Below, piece by piece: positions 15,989 through 25,320 of a stretch of 42,780 bases of DNA (position 1 is its first letter; the number at the start of each line of letters is the position of its first letter). Made by a program: the position numbers and the translations under genes. The stretch is from JBHGYD01 sp041920415. GTDB taxonomy: Bacteria; Bacillota; Bacilli; Bacillales; Anoxybacillaceae. The DNA is taken from assembly GCA_041920415.1 (NCBI GenBank), contig JBHGYD010000052.1:1-42780 (forward strand), read 5' to 3'. Below the pieces are notes generated by a model, which made no database searches, was not told where the DNA came from, and saw nothing but the letters and a program-made list of their open reading frames with translations.

Positions 15989-16333
15989 AAACAATCCGAA
16001 TCCATAACCCGTTTTCGTATCACGATAGAAAACATGTTTATTTATCTTTTAAGCGGAGGCACAAGGATAAAAAACCGTTTGACTTGCCCACATGTTCACT
16101 ATGTTTTGATTGTATTTTAAATAATTCCCCCCTTGGTCAACCAAGGGGGGAGTTTTACCTTTGTCCAATTCGATTTCAGTTTTATCCCAGCCGCACGGAG
16201 CAACGAGAATCGATTATTATTCGCCGCAATTCTTCCATTCGTTTCTGTGATTCGTTCGTTTTTACTTTTGTATTAATTATTACGGCTTTACATTCCGCCT
16301 ATTCTTGGAGAATATCAATATCTTGTTGCTCGC
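15989..16333. other. Intergenic region with terminator and possible relic
   Basis: Besides the hairpin at 16127-16150, a minus-strand frame downstream of the OsmC gene reads ISEQQDIDILQE, a TAG, then AECKAVIINTKVKTNESQKR and on to a stop near 16186. This may be a small gene disabled by one stop codon. It has no recognisable family. Confidence 0.3.
16127..16150 (+). terminator. Rho-independent terminator
   Basis: CCCCCCTTGGT / ACCAAGGGGGG with a two-base loop, followed by AGTTTTA. It lies about 140 nt past the YuiH-like gene. Confidence 0.7.
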
Positions 16334-16759
16334 TTATATATTTTGCTTTCCGGCAACGCCGTTGATTGAATAACTCGCTGTAATCATGGCATTTAATGAA
16401 TGAGCAACGGAACAATACTTCTCCTTCGACAACCGAATGGCACGAATTACTTTATCTTCAGGCAATTCTCCTTCTAATGCATAATGAATGTGAATATGCG
16501 TAAATCGTCTTGGATGGTCTTCCGCGCGCGTTCCTTCTACTTCCATATGAAAAGAAGCAGGCTCTAAACGCATCTTTTGCAAAATCGAAATAATATCAAT
16601 CCCTGTACACCCAGCAACTGCATGTAAAAGCAATTCTGTAGGTCTTGCTCCACGATTTTGTCCTCCTACTTCCTCCGCTGCATCCATTTTGATTTCATGT
16701 CCTGATGGAGTGATACCGGAGAAAGCCATTTGTCCCGTCCACGTTACCGTTGTTTTCAT
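16334..16759 (-). CDS. OsmC family protein (organic hydroperoxide/redox type)
   Basis: 141 residues with the OsmC fold. The two conserved cysteines are C51 in HAVAGCTGIDI and C116 in KEKYCSVAHSL, the pair used for thiol-based peroxide reduction. The GGQNRGARPTELLL block before the first cysteine is typical of the YhfA-like OsmC branch. The ATG at 16759 is 8 nt after AAGGGAG; a GTG at 16768 is too close to that site. Single gene. Exact substrate unknown. Confidence 0.88.
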   Translation of the reverse strand: MKTTVTWTGQMAFSGITPSGHEIKMDAAEEVGGQNRGARPTELLLHAVAGCTGIDIISILQKMRLEPASFHMEVEGTRAEDHPRRFTHIHIHYALEGELPEDKVIRAIRLSKEKYCSVAHSLNAMITASYSINGVAGKQNI

Positions 16760-17240
16760 TGACTTCACTCCCTTCCATTTGTTATCTTTCTAATGCAAAC
16801 TACTAATAACTTAGTGTCCTTACGCTCATTACCAATATTTTGGCCGTGTCGCGTTGTTTATGATTACCGCATCCGCCATCAACAAATCATGTTTGCACTG
16901 TCACAAAGCGACTCCAACCAGAAACTAAAGAAACTGCTTCGTTTCCTTTATCATAAAATTGCGTACGTAACTCTGTCATTTCATGCATATTTTCGGTCAA
17001 TACCTAATAATTGCTTATTTTCATACAATCTTACTCGCTCTAAAAAAATAATGCAAGTAAAATAGTAGCAGCTTCATCTTGCTATTGTTTTATTTAAGAA
17101 TATACGTTTACTTGCTTAACAAAACTATCTTATAGTAATAATGGTTCTTCGATATATTCCATTTTCTTATCTAGCGTTTTTCTTAATGCATGGTAAAATA
17201 AAATCATGCGGAAATTTGATGAGTAAAGGGTGTATGAAGA
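16760..17240. other. Intergenic region with a decayed minus-strand frame
   Basis: From about 17045 to 16795 the minus strand shows coding-like pieces: RVRLYENKQLLGIDRKYA, then one base off MHEMTELRTQFYDKG, NEAVSLVSGWSRFVTVQT and a stop. Composition suggests a gene relic, but I cannot name it. The plsY promoter should also lie in this stretch. Confidence 0.35.
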
Positions 17241-17828
17241 TTGATCACAAAAGTATTCATACTTATGGCCGCTTACCTTCTCGGGTCGATTCCGTTTGCG
17301 CTTGTTGTCGGAAAAGTCGGGTACGGAGTCGATATTCGCGAGCATGGAAGCGGAAATTTAGGGGGAACAAACACGTTTCGCGTGTTAGGGGTCAAAGCTG
17401 GATTAATGGTCACGAGCGGGGATATTTTAAAAGGGACATTAGCGGCAAGTTTACCTGTGTTATTTTTCGTCGATGTCCATCCATTATTAGCAGGACTGTT
17501 TGCTGTTCTTGGACATACGTACCCAATCTTTGCTGGGTTTCGCGGTGGAAAAGCGGTCGCTACATCAGCGGGTGTATTATTATTTTACTCGCCACTTCTT
17601 TTCTTAACGCTCCTCGCTGTCTTTTTTCTCGTTCTGTATATATCAAAATACGTGTCATTATCTTCGATGTTAGCAGGAGTGTATGCGGTCATTTATACTA
17701 TTTTCTTTACCGATGATGTTCCATTAATGATTGCTGTATCTTTATTGACGGCGTTTATTTTTTATCGTCACCGCGCCAATATTAAACGAATCATTAATAA
17801 AACGGAACCAAAAGTGAAATGGTTGTAA
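17241..17828 (+). CDS. plsY: Acyl-phosphate:glycerol-3-phosphate acyltransferase PlsY
   Basis: 195 residues, multi-pass membrane enzyme that transfers an acyl group from acyl-phosphate to glycerol-3-phosphate, the first step of phospholipid synthesis. Signatures: GSIPFALVVGK near 15, GSGNLGGTNTFRVLG (37-51) and GFRGGKAVATSAGV near 98-111. The frame starts with TTG at 17241, 10 nt after AAAGGG; the next ATG is inside the first helix. A strong hairpin follows the stop. Confidence 0.94.
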   Translation: MITKVFILMAAYLLGSIPFALVVGKVGYGVDIREHGSGNLGGTNTFRVLGVKAGLMVTSGDILKGTLAASLPVLFFVDVHPLLAGLFAVLGHTYPIFAGFRGGKAVATSAGVLLFYSPLLFLTLLAVFFLVLYISKYVSLSSMLAGVYAVIYTIFFTDDVPLMIAVSLLTAFIFYRHRANIKRIINKTEPKVKWL

Positions 17829-17829
17829 C

Positions 17830-17870
17830 AAAAGAGGCTGTCCGAGCGCGCAGCAGGGACAGCCTCTTTT
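17830..17870 (+). terminator. Terminator after plsY
   Basis: A perfect 14-bp stem AAAAGAGGCTGTCC / GGACAGCCTCTTTT directly after the plsY stop. T-runs flank both sides, so it can act in both directions. Confidence 0.85.
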
Positions 17871-17925
17871 ACCGTAGGCTTTACTTGTCTATAATGTTGA
17901 AGAGGAGTAAGAAAGGAGTTTTTGC

Positions 17926-19287
17926 ATGAATTTGCCAAGCGAATTCGTCCAAAAAATGAATGCGCTCTTACAGGAGGAAGCATCGCCCTTTTTTGCGACG
18001 TATGAAGAAGAAAAAGCAAACGGTTTACGAATCAATCCATTAAAAATTGATCATGAATCGTTTTTACAAATCACTCCGTTTGCGCTTTCGCCTGTTCCGT
18101 TTTGCCCGACCGGCTTTTATTACGATGCAGCCGAACAACCAGGAAAGCATCCGTATCATGCGGCAGGACTTTATTATATTCAAGAACCGAGTGCAATGTT
18201 TGTCGCGGAAACGTTACAGCCAAAGCCAGGCGAAAAAGTGCTTGACCTTTGTGCGGCACCCGGCGGGAAAACGACGCAACTAGCTGCGATGATGAACAAT
18301 TCTGGTTTTTTACTTGCGAACGAAATTCATCCGAAGCGAGTAAAAGCGTTATCAGAAAATATTGAGCGACTCGGTATTACCAATACGCTTGTCACAAACG
18401 AAACACCAGAAAAGTTAGCAAACCGTTTTGAAGGATTTTTCGACAAAATTTTAGTAGATGCCCCTTGTTCCGGAGAAGGAATGTTTCGAAAAGACGAGGA
18501 GGCGATTCGCTACTGGAGTGAAGAACACGTTCAACAATGCGCTCTTAAGCAGCGCCAAATTTTAGAATGCGCGTATCGAATGTTAAAAGAAGACGGAATT
18601 CTTGTCTACTCGACTTGTACATTTTCTCCAGAGGAAAACGAACAAACAATTGAAGCGTTTCTTCAAGAACATGATGATCTCGAGCTAATGCTGATTGAGA
18701 AAACAGCTGGGATTCAATCAGGAAAGCGCGAGTGGACAAAAACAAATTTCAGCGATATAGAACGAACAGCGCGGCTTTGGCCCCACCATCTGAAAGGAGA
18801 AGGACATTTTGTGGCGAAAATAAAAAAAATCGGTGCTTCTCCTTCTTGGAACGGAAAATACGCTACTTCCAACGTTTCGAAGCAGGCGTTACGCGACTAT
18901 CAGAATTTTGAAAAAGAAACGTTACAAATCGAAATGACAAAAACAATATATGCGTTCCAACAACATCTTTTTGCGTTACCTAATGACTGTCCGAATTTTG
19001 ACGGACTCAAAGTTGTGCGCGCCGGCTTGCATTTAGGCGAGCTGAAAAAACAGCGTTTTGAACCAAATCACGCTCTTGCCTTAGCATTACAAAAACACGA
19101 GGTTCGACAGTCGATTGATCTGAAAAGCAATGACATCGAGTGCATCAAATATTTGCGCGGTGAAACGTTATCGACTGGTGAAGACCGCGGTTGGCTCATT
19201 ATCACTGTCGATGGCTATCCACTTGGCTGGGGAAAAGAAGTCAAAGGAATCGTAAAAAACTTTTATCCAAAGGGTCTGCGAATTTAA
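17926..19287 (+). CDS. RsmF-like 16S rRNA (cytosine-5) methyltransferase
   Basis: 453 residues of the NOL1/NOP2/Sun family, methylating cytosine in rRNA with S-adenosylmethionine. Motif I is DLCAAPGGKTTQLA (107-120), the PC motif is DAPCSGEGM (C181) and the catalytic TC motif is YSTCTFSPEEN (C231). A C-terminal PUA-like domain (about 300-453) matches the RsmF/YebU group; the exact target base is inferred. The ATG at 17926 follows AGAAAGGAG. Confidence 0.9.
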   Translation: MNLPSEFVQKMNALLQEEASPFFATYEEEKANGLRINPLKIDHESFLQITPFALSPVPFCPTGFYYDAAEQPGKHPYHAAGLYYIQEPSAMFVAETLQPKPGEKVLDLCAAPGGKTTQLAAMMNNSGFLLANEIHPKRVKALSENIERLGITNTLVTNETPEKLANRFEGFFDKILVDAPCSGEGMFRKDEEAIRYWSEEHVQQCALKQRQILECAYRMLKEDGILVYSTCTFSPEENEQTIEAFLQEHDDLELMLIEKTAGIQSGKREWTKTNFSDIERTARLWPHHLKGEGHFVAKIKKIGASPSWNGKYATSNVSKQALRDYQNFEKETLQIEMTKTIYAFQQHLFALPNDCPNFDGLKVVRAGLHLGELKKQRFEPNHALALALQKHEVRQSIDLKSNDIECIKYLRGETLSTGEDRGWLIITVDGYPLGWGKEVKGIVKNFYPKGLRI

Positions 19288-19303
19288 TGCGAATTTAATA
19301 AAT

Positions 19304-19335
19304 AAGGAGGACTTCAAAAATAAGAAGCCCTCCTT
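19304..19335. terminator. Bidirectional terminator between rsmF-like gene and ypmS
   Basis: AAGGAGGxCTTC / GAAGxCCTCCTT with T-runs on both sides, between two convergent genes. Confidence 0.85.
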
Positions 19336-19338
19336 GTT

Positions 19339-19911
19339 TTATTTTTTAACTGGAACCGTCAACATAAACACGATTTTGTCATGTTGCAAGTCAAATTCTT
19401 TCGCGGAAAGTTGATATCCGTTTGCAAATCGAAATTCGGTAAGTGCTACATATACGCGGTTGCTATTAGGGTCGATGATGACTTCTTCCGGTAGGCGCGC
19501 ATGTTTTTGTAAATATTTTAACACGTAGTTGACCGGGAGTTGTAATTCCCCTAATGACATATATGGATCGCTTAATTCAAGATTGCCACCTTTCACTACT
19601 TTCGGAACAAAAGAAACAGTTAAATCCACATCCCTATCGAAAACAGGAACTTTACTGGCCAAATAAACGCGATCGCTTAACCATACCCGATATTTCAAAG
19701 GATGGTTTTTTGTTTTTTTCTCAATATAGTTGTTAATCATCACATTGACATCTTCTTTTGAAGAATGAACGATAAAAGTCGCTCCTTTTATGTTCTTCGA
19801 TGATGGTATTGGTATTGTTTGCTTAGAAGGTTGAAAGATAAAAAAGAATAATACACCAACCACAACTACGTTCACAGCTAATAAAGCGAAAAAGCATGTT
19901 TTCCAGTTCAT
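19339..19911 (-). CDS. ypmS: YpmS family protein (DUF2140)
   Basis: 190 residues with an N-terminal membrane anchor (about 6-26) and an extracytoplasmic domain. Length, the SDRVYLASKVPVFDRDVDLT region and the position after a SGNH hydrolase gene match B. subtilis YpmS. Molecular function is unknown. Its ATG overlaps the ypmR stop by four bases, so translation is coupled. A terminator follows. Confidence 0.85.
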   Translation of the reverse strand: MNWKTCFFALLAVNVVVVGVLFFFIFQPSKQTIPIPSSKNIKGATFIVHSSKEDVNVMINNYIEKKTKNHPLKYRVWLSDRVYLASKVPVFDRDVDLTVSFVPKVVKGGNLELSDPYMSLGELQLPVNYVLKYLQKHARLPEEVIIDPNSNRVYVALTEFRFANGYQLSAKEFDLQHDKIVFMLTVPVKK

Positions 19912-20711
19912 TTTTCCATTCTCCCTAACAAAGTCTCTTGCTTCATTTGTAATTGTTCGTGAACTCGTTCGGCAATTAATTGATATCCTAACTCATTTGG
20001 ATGAAATTGATCGCTATATAGCACGTCATCACGGTTCTCGAACAAATCTTTCACATCTACAAATATAGCATTATGATACTGACCAACAACTTTTCTACTC
20101 CCATTATTCCATAAATCAATGACTTGGTCGATTTCCGGAATCGCTTGAAGTGAGCTTGAAAACGGATTATATAAACCGACAAGAACAATGACGGCATTTT
20201 CATTAAGCGAACGAATCGTTTTCATTAACCGGTCCAGCTTCTCAGCAAATGTTTTTTGCTCATGTTCAAACAAAGAATATGACAAATCGAACAAATGGGA
20301 ACGAACGATTTTCATCACATCATTGCCACCGATGGTGATAAAAATAATATCCGCTTTTTTCACCGTTTGTTTATTATTTTCAATCACGTCGTTTAACTGA
20401 GAAATACGCAGTCCCCTTTTTCCTAAATTCATCACCGTCACAGAACGAACTGCTTTATGCTGCAGCAGCTTTTTCTTGACATCAGAAACATAGCCCCCGT
20501 TGTTCTCGCGATCTCCTACTCCTTCTGTCAATGAATCCCCAATCGCTAACACGTTCAAGTCCTTTGGAAAAAAATCGTTCGCGATTGTTAAACGGTCCGG
20601 AAAACCAATTTGGCGCAACGGCATATCCATATCAATAAGCTTCATTGCTTCTGTCGATGAACAGCCTGTACAAAAGGAAACAAATAATAAAAATATCCCC
20701 CATTTTTTCAT
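19908..20711 (-). CDS. ypmR: YpmR-like SGNH/GDSL hydrolase lipoprotein
   Basis: 267 residues. A lipoprotein signal ends at C17 (CTGC). The SGNH catalytic set is visible: S60 in AIGDSLTEGV, N130 in IGGND, and D233/H236 in SDQFHPN. It should be an esterase or lipase tethered to the outer membrane face; the substrate is unknown. First of the ypmR-ypmS pair, downstream of ypmQ but separated by a terminator. Confidence 0.9.
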   Translation of the reverse strand: MKKWGIFLLFVSFCTGCSSTEAMKLIDMDMPLRQIGFPDRLTIANDFFPKDLNVLAIGDSLTEGVGDRENNGGYVSDVKKKLLQHKAVRSVTVMNLGKRGLRISQLNDVIENNKQTVKKADIIFITIGGNDVMKIVRSHLFDLSYSLFEHEQKTFAEKLDRLMKTIRSLNENAVIVLVGLYNPFSSSLQAIPEIDQVIDLWNNGSRKVVGQYHNAIFVDVKDLFENRDDVLYSDQFHPNELGYQLIAERVHEQLQMKQETLLGRMEK

Positions 20712-20757
20712 TGGTCACACCTACCTGCTTGCCGTACATAGTGAAAAGGAAAATACG

Positions 20758-20792
20758 AAGAGGCAAAAATGCGCAAACATTTTTGCCTCTTT
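20758..20792 (-). terminator. Terminator after ypmQ
   Basis: AAGAGGCAAAAATG / CATTTTTGCCTCTT stem immediately after the ypmQ stop. Confidence 0.75.
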
Positions 20793-21366
20793 ATGATGAT
20801 TGTAGAATTTTAATATGCTCTAAAATTTGCTCATACGGAACATCTTGCGCCCCATTATAATATTGAACAATCTTTCCATCCTGGTCCACAAGATAAAAAT
20901 CCGTGCCGTGAATCACTTGATCTTGATTTTGTGGTTTTTGAACAATTGTTTTGAAATTTTTTTGCGCAAACGTTTCGATGTCTTGTTGGCTATAACCCGT
21001 TAATAAATGCCAATGACGAACATCTGCATGAAATTTTTCAATATAGGCCTTTAGTTGCTCAGGATGATCATTTTCTGGGTCAACGCTAAACGAAACAAAT
21101 TCGACGTTTAACCCTTCTTTTTTTGCCATTTGCTGTAATTTGGCCATGTTGGCTGTCATCGGTGGACATACGCTTACGCATCGCGTAAAGATAAAATCCG
21201 CTATCCACACTTTTCCTTTCAAATCCGCTAAGCCGAATGGCTGTCCGTTTTGGTCGGTAAACGTAAAATTAGCAATTGGCCAATTTTTCGCGTCCGGGAT
21301 TTTTTGACTGCATGCAGAGGTAAATAATAGCGCACTAATTAGCAATATCATTCCGGCTTTCTTCAT
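20791..21366 (-). CDS. ypmQ: Sco1/SenC-like copper chaperone (YpmQ/BsSco)
   Basis: 191 residues. A lipoprotein signal ends at C19 (FTSAC). The thioredoxin-like domain has the copper ligands C63 and C67 in RCVSVCP and H153 in VIHGTDF. Sco delivers copper to the CuA site of cytochrome c oxidase on the outer membrane face. GGGTGG is 8 nt before the ATG at 21366, preferred to the upstream GTG at 21378. Confidence 0.93.
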   Translation of the reverse strand: MKKAGMILLISALLFTSACSQKIPDAKNWPIANFTFTDQNGQPFGLADLKGKVWIADFIFTRCVSVCPPMTANMAKLQQMAKKEGLNVEFVSFSVDPENDHPEQLKAYIEKFHADVRHWHLLTGYSQQDIETFAQKNFKTIVQKPQNQDQVIHGTDFYLVDQDGKIVQYYNGAQDVPYEQILEHIKILQSS

Positions 21367-21429
21367 TACTGCATCCACCCGTTTTCCTGTCGTTATGTTT
21401 ACTTTATTTTACCAAAATTTGCTCCAGTT

Positions 21430-22281
21430 TTAAAGGGATTCTTCAGCGTAATACATAAATCCAATCGCTCCTGGACCTGTATGAGTAGAAATGACTGGCG
21501 TCGTATAAACAATCTCGATATGATCATAGCCAGTTGCATCAATGATCGACTGTTTAAGACGGTTGGCTAACGGCAGCGCATCCGCATGAGCAATCCCCAC
21601 GCCTCGAATGGTTTTTCCTGTTACATCTTCAACGAATTGATTCGTTAAATATTTGATGATTTGCGAATAGCTTCGCACCTTAGCAACCGGTGTATAAACC
21701 CCATCTACAAGCGAAGCGATCGGTTTAATGTTCAATAATGAGCCAATCAGCGCTTTTCCACGACCAATACGCCCGCCTTTTACTAAATTTTCTAACGTAT
21801 CAACTGTTACATATAAGCGAGTGCGACATCGGATTTCCTCCAGTCGTTTGACAATCTCATTCACACTTTTTCCTTCCTCTGCCCATTTCGCTGCCTCTAC
21901 CACTTGAAAGCCTAGCGCCATTGAAATAAACTGGGAATCAAAAACGGTAACGCTTGCGTCTGTCAACGTAGCAGCATGCTGCGCAGAACGAACGGTGCCG
22001 CTTAATTCACCAGCCATATGAATTGATAGAATCTCATATCCTTCTTGACCGAGGCGATTATACACTTCAAGAAACCGCCCGACTGAAGGTTGTGAGCTTT
22101 TTGGTAGTTCACTCGCTTGTCGCATTTTTTCCATAAACTCGTCCGCTGTAATATCCACACGATCGGTATACGTTTCGTCTTCGATCGTAAATGTTAATGG
22201 AACGATTTCGATTCCATACTTTTTAATCGTTTCTTCCGTTAAATCGACCGTTGAATCGGTCACAATTTTTACTTTCTTCAT
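21430..22281 (-). CDS. DegV family fatty-acid-binding protein
   Basis: 283 residues. The two-domain DegV fold binds a fatty acid; members act with fatty-acid kinase FakA as FakB-type carriers. Typical blocks: KIVTDSTVDLTEE, SQPSVGRFLEVYNRL, the SGTVRSAQHAA segment and THTGPGAIGFMYY at the end. The ATG at 22281 follows AGGAAGTG; the frame upstream is noncoding. It lies between ypmQ and ypmP. Confidence 0.9.
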   Translation of the reverse strand: MKKVKIVTDSTVDLTEETIKKYGIEIVPLTFTIEDETYTDRVDITADEFMEKMRQASELPKSSQPSVGRFLEVYNRLGQEGYEILSIHMAGELSGTVRSAQHAATLTDASVTVFDSQFISMALGFQVVEAAKWAEEGKSVNEIVKRLEEIRCRTRLYVTVDTLENLVKGGRIGRGKALIGSLLNIKPIASLVDGVYTPVAKVRSYSQIIKYLTNQFVEDVTGKTIRGVGIAHADALPLANRLKQSIIDATGYDHIEIVYTTPVISTHTGPGAIGFMYYAEESL

Positions 22282-22366
22282 ATATTCACTTCCTAAATTC
22301 AAGCCTTGATGACTATTATACAACGAAATGAACAAAATTCCTATCAAAACATGGTCGATACACAAA

Positions 22367-22397
22367 AAAGTTGTTTTGCCGGGGCAAAACAACTTTT
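22367..22397 (-). terminator. Terminator after ypmP
   Basis: AGTTGTTTTGCC / GGCAAAACAACT with six T on the minus strand, just after the ypmP stop. Confidence 0.85.
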
Positions 22398-22403
22398 AGA
22401 AAT

Positions 22404-22655
22404 TTATGCATTGTTTTTTAAAATATCCGTCTTAAAGATTTGTTCATAGACAGGCCATTTTAACGTTTTCTTCAAATAATCCCTAAACGAATAAACAGAA
22501 CGAACGTTACGAGACCAATATACTTTTGCAATAAACGTTTCTAAACGTAACTGAATCATAAACCGATACGTGTTATCTTCCTCCAATACAGGAATTTCGA
22601 TAATTTTTACCTTCTGTCCATACGCATTCTTGAACTCTAGGCTTTTGAATAACAA
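22404..22655 (-). CDS. ypmP: YpmP-like small protein (DUF2535)
   Basis: 83 residues, soluble. The blocks LLFKSLEFKNAYGQKVKI-type start, FIAKVYWSRNVRSVYSFRDY and LKWPVYEQIFK match the YpmP family of Bacillus, function unknown. Position downstream of ilvA also matches B. subtilis. Confidence 0.8.
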   Translation of the reverse strand: MLFKSLEFKNAYGQKVKIIEIPVLEEDNTYRFMIQLRLETFIAKVYWSRNVRSVYSFRDYLKKTLKWPVYEQIFKTDILKNNA

Positions 22656-22773
22656 AATATCAATCCTCTTTTTTCACCGATTTACTATTATTATACACGA
22701 AAACCGGTGCGGAAGGATGTCGGATTGTGCGAAATATTTATAAATTTTTTGCCGTTTTTTCGTAACGAAAAAG

Positions 22774-22804
22774 AAAAACGCGAGATGGGAAGATCGCGTT
22801 TTTA
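22774..22804 (-). terminator. Terminator after ilvA
   Basis: AAAAACGCGA / TCGCGTTTTT stem with a 10-base loop and minus-strand T-run overlapping the last ilvA bases. Confidence 0.8.
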
Positions 22805-24073
22805 TATGAGTAAGTGGAATAAGTTAGGGTCTTTATTCACTTCTTGGAACGGAAACCCTTTTTTCTTCATTCGCTCAATGAGCGGTTCATAGTCTTCACG
22901 ACGTTTTAGTTCGATGCCAACTAATGCCGGTCCATTTTCTTTATTGTTTTTCTTTGTGTATTCAAAGCGGGTAATATCATCGGTTGGACCTAATACTTCA
23001 TCTAAAAATTCACGCAATGCGCCCGCACGCTGCGGAAAATTGACAATAAAGTAATGTTGCAATCCTTCGTAAATCATTGACCGCTCTTTAATTTCTTGCA
23101 TGCGATCAATATCATTATTACCACCACTAATGACGCAAACAACTGTTTTTCCGCGAATGTGATCTTTATAAAACTCTAAGGCAGCAACCGGCAGTGCTCC
23201 CGCTGGTTCAACGACGATGGCATTTTCGTTATAGAGTTCTAAAATCGTCGTACATACTTTTCCCTCTGGGACGACGACAATATCATCGATGATATCTTTA
23301 CATAACGTAAATGTTGTTTCGCCGACTGTTTTTACCGCTGCCCCATCAACAAACTTATCAATTTCCTCAAGTGTCACCACATTTCCTTGTTTAAGTGCGG
23401 CTTTCATCGACGGTGCTCCTTCTGGTTCAACACCGATCAGTTTTGTCGATGGCGAAATGCTTTTTACATAAGTACCGAGACCGGCCAGTAATCCGCCGCC
23501 ACCGATACTTGCAAATACAAAATCAATCGGCTCTTCACAGTCATTTAACATTTCTACTCCAATCGTTCCTTGTCCGGCGATGACATATTCGTCATCAAAT
23601 GGGTGAATAAATGTCCTTTCCTCTCGTTTCGCACATTGAATAGCTTCGTTAAATGAATCATCAAACGTATCTCCCACTAAAATAATATCAACCATTTCTT
23701 TTCCAAATAATTGAACTTGCGAAATTTTTTGTCGCGGTGTCGTTGCCGGCATATAAATTTTTCCATGCACCCCTAACGCGCGGCACGAATAGGCCACCCC
23801 TTGGGCATGGTTTCCGGCACTCGCACAGACGATGCCATTTTTTCGCTCTTCATCCGTTAAATGTTTCATTCGATTGTAAGCACCGCGAATTTTAAATGAG
23901 CGCACAACTTGCAAATCTTCACGTTTTAAATATACGTGACAACCGTAACGCTCCGATAATAATGGATTTTTTTGCAAAGGCGTGTGATAAACAACATCTT
24001 TTAACGTATGGTGCGCAATCAAAATGTCTTCTACATATACGGATCCGCGTTGTCGTTTAAGTTGTTGTTCCAT
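22802..24073 (-). CDS. ilvA: Threonine dehydratase
   Basis: 423 residues, PLP enzyme converting threonine to 2-oxobutanoate, the first step of isoleucine synthesis. K61 in SFKIRGAYNRM binds PLP; ASAGNHAQGVA and SIGGGGLLAGLG are the substrate and phosphate loops. One ACT-like regulatory domain (about 330-423) is present, as in B. subtilis IlvA, rather than two as in E. coli. No T-box leader is visible upstream. Transcribed alone with its own terminator. Confidence 0.95.
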   Translation of the reverse strand: MEQQLKRQRGSVYVEDILIAHHTLKDVVYHTPLQKNPLLSERYGCHVYLKREDLQVVRSFKIRGAYNRMKHLTDEERKNGIVCASAGNHAQGVAYSCRALGVHGKIYMPATTPRQKISQVQLFGKEMVDIILVGDTFDDSFNEAIQCAKREERTFIHPFDDEYVIAGQGTIGVEMLNDCEEPIDFVFASIGGGGLLAGLGTYVKSISPSTKLIGVEPEGAPSMKAALKQGNVVTLEEIDKFVDGAAVKTVGETTFTLCKDIIDDIVVVPEGKVCTTILELYNENAIVVEPAGALPVAALEFYKDHIRGKTVVCVISGGNNDIDRMQEIKERSMIYEGLQHYFIVNFPQRAGALREFLDEVLGPTDDITRFEYTKKNNKENGPALVGIELKRREDYEPLIERMKKKGFPFQEVNKDPNLFHLLI

Positions 24074-24173
24074 GTTTTCTTGTTCCTTTCCATGACGTTT
24101 TTTTAATTTGAAAATTATATCACAATTTTCAAAAAAATAAAGGGAGTTTTCGAAAAATTTATAAAAAACACAG

Positions 24174-24202
24174 TTGTTTATTGTATAACGTTAGAGTAGA
24201 AT
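24174..24202 (+). promoter_or_regulatory. Candidate sigma-A promoter for the hemolysin III gene
   Basis: TTGTTT and TAGAAT are separated by 17 bp, 34 nt before the GTG start. Strength is inferred from consensus match only. Confidence 0.45.
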
Positions 24203-24236
24203 GGAAATAACAATTTTGTGAAAATGAGGGAATAAA

Positions 24237-24854
24237 GTGAAATGTTCTTGGAAAGAAGAAATCGCAAACGCAATTACACATGGGCTTGGAGTGTTGCTTA
24301 GCATTCCGGCATTGGTTCTTCTCCTTGTATCGGCATATGGAGATGTTTTTCGTATCGTTAGTTTTACGATTTTTGGAGTAAGTATGGTCATTCTTTATCT
24401 TTGTTCCACACTGTTACATTCGTTTTTTTGGCATAAAGGAAAACGAGTGTTACAAATTTTCGATCATTCAGCGATTTTTTTATTTATCGCCGGTACGTAT
24501 ACGCCGTTTACCCTTCTTTTATTGCGAGGTACAGTCGGTTGGACATTGTTTGCTGTCGTTTGGGGGCTTGCGATCCTCGGAATTGTGTTTAAAATTTTTT
24601 TCGTTGATCGCTTCGTTGTGTTATCAACACTTCTATATATCGTAATGGGTTGGCTCGTTGTAATCGCCATTCGTCCACTTTACGAATTGTTAGAGCCCGT
24701 TGGCTTTTTTTTGCTGCTAGGTGGCGGTATCCTTTATACAGTTGGAGCGATCTTTTTCTTGTGGGAAAAACTTCCTTACAATCATGCGATTTGGCATGTA
24801 TTTGTTCTCGGTGGCAGCGCAATGATGTATTTTTGCGTGCTATTCTACATTTAG
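24237..24854 (+). CDS. Hemolysin III family membrane protein (YplQ-like)
   Basis: 205 residues with seven predicted helices, of the PAQR/hemolysin III family. Conserved features: EEIANAITHGLGV at the N-terminus, CSTLLHSFFW and DHSAIFLFIAGTYTPF in the middle and the WHVFVLGGSAMMYF C-terminus with metal-site histidines. The actual function in Bacillus is uncertain. GTG start, GAGGG 6 nt upstream. Confidence 0.9.
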   Translation: MKCSWKEEIANAITHGLGVLLSIPALVLLLVSAYGDVFRIVSFTIFGVSMVILYLCSTLLHSFFWHKGKRVLQIFDHSAIFLFIAGTYTPFTLLLLRGTVGWTLFAVVWGLAILGIVFKIFFVDRFVVLSTLLYIVMGWLVVIAIRPLYELLEPVGFFLLLGGGILYTVGAIFFLWEKLPYNHAIWHVFVLGGSAMMYFCVLFYI

Positions 24855-24900
24855 AGAAAAAGCGACGATTCGCCTACGAGCGATCGTCGCTTTCTCTTTT
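24853..24900. terminator. Bidirectional terminator
   Basis: AGAGAAAxAGCGACGAT / ATCGTCGCTTTCTCT stem with T-run, between two convergent genes; it also encodes the C-terminus of the minus-strand gene. Confidence 0.85.
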
Positions 24901-25320
24901 TTCTTCATATTCCTCGGCAAACTCCGTCGCCCATCTTCCTTGGTCAAACCATCGTGGCACTTCTTTCTCCACTGTCCCATCCAATACGCGATTTTGCATA
25001 AATAAGTGAAAAAATGCTTCAATCGCTGCAATTGCAAGCGTGGAAAAAAACGCGGCATATGCCATATTAATCGTTGGTTCAACAAGAAAATAGCTAAACA
25101 GCCAAACGATTGCAAATGATAAAGGAAGATCAGCGATGACCGCTATAAAATTCCCAAACCGCGGCAACACAAATAAATCGCCAAGGGCATAAGAAATCGC
25201 CGTTGTTGCTAGAGCGATGAGAAAAATAAGACGAAGTGGCACATTAAAAATCGCGAAAATCGAAAGTAAGACCGCACTCCATAAAATGAACTTGAGCGCT
25301 AACGGAATGACGTGCTTCAT
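24874..25320 (-). CDS. YndM-like membrane protein (DUF2512)
   Basis: 148 residues with four predicted helices and a charged C-terminal tail (KEVPRWFDQGRWATEFAEEY). ALGDLFVLPRFGNFIAVIAD and the MKH start fit the YndM/DUF2512 family, function unknown. GGAGG is 6 nt before the ATG at 25320; the ATG at 25338 lies upstream of that site. Confidence 0.8.
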   Translation of the reverse strand: MKHVIPLALKFILWSAVLLSIFAIFNVPLRLIFLIALATTAISYALGDLFVLPRFGNFIAVIADLPLSFAIVWLFSYFLVEPTINMAYAAFFSTLAIAAIEAFFHLFMQNRVLDGTVEKEVPRWFDQGRWATEFAEEYEEKRESDDRS

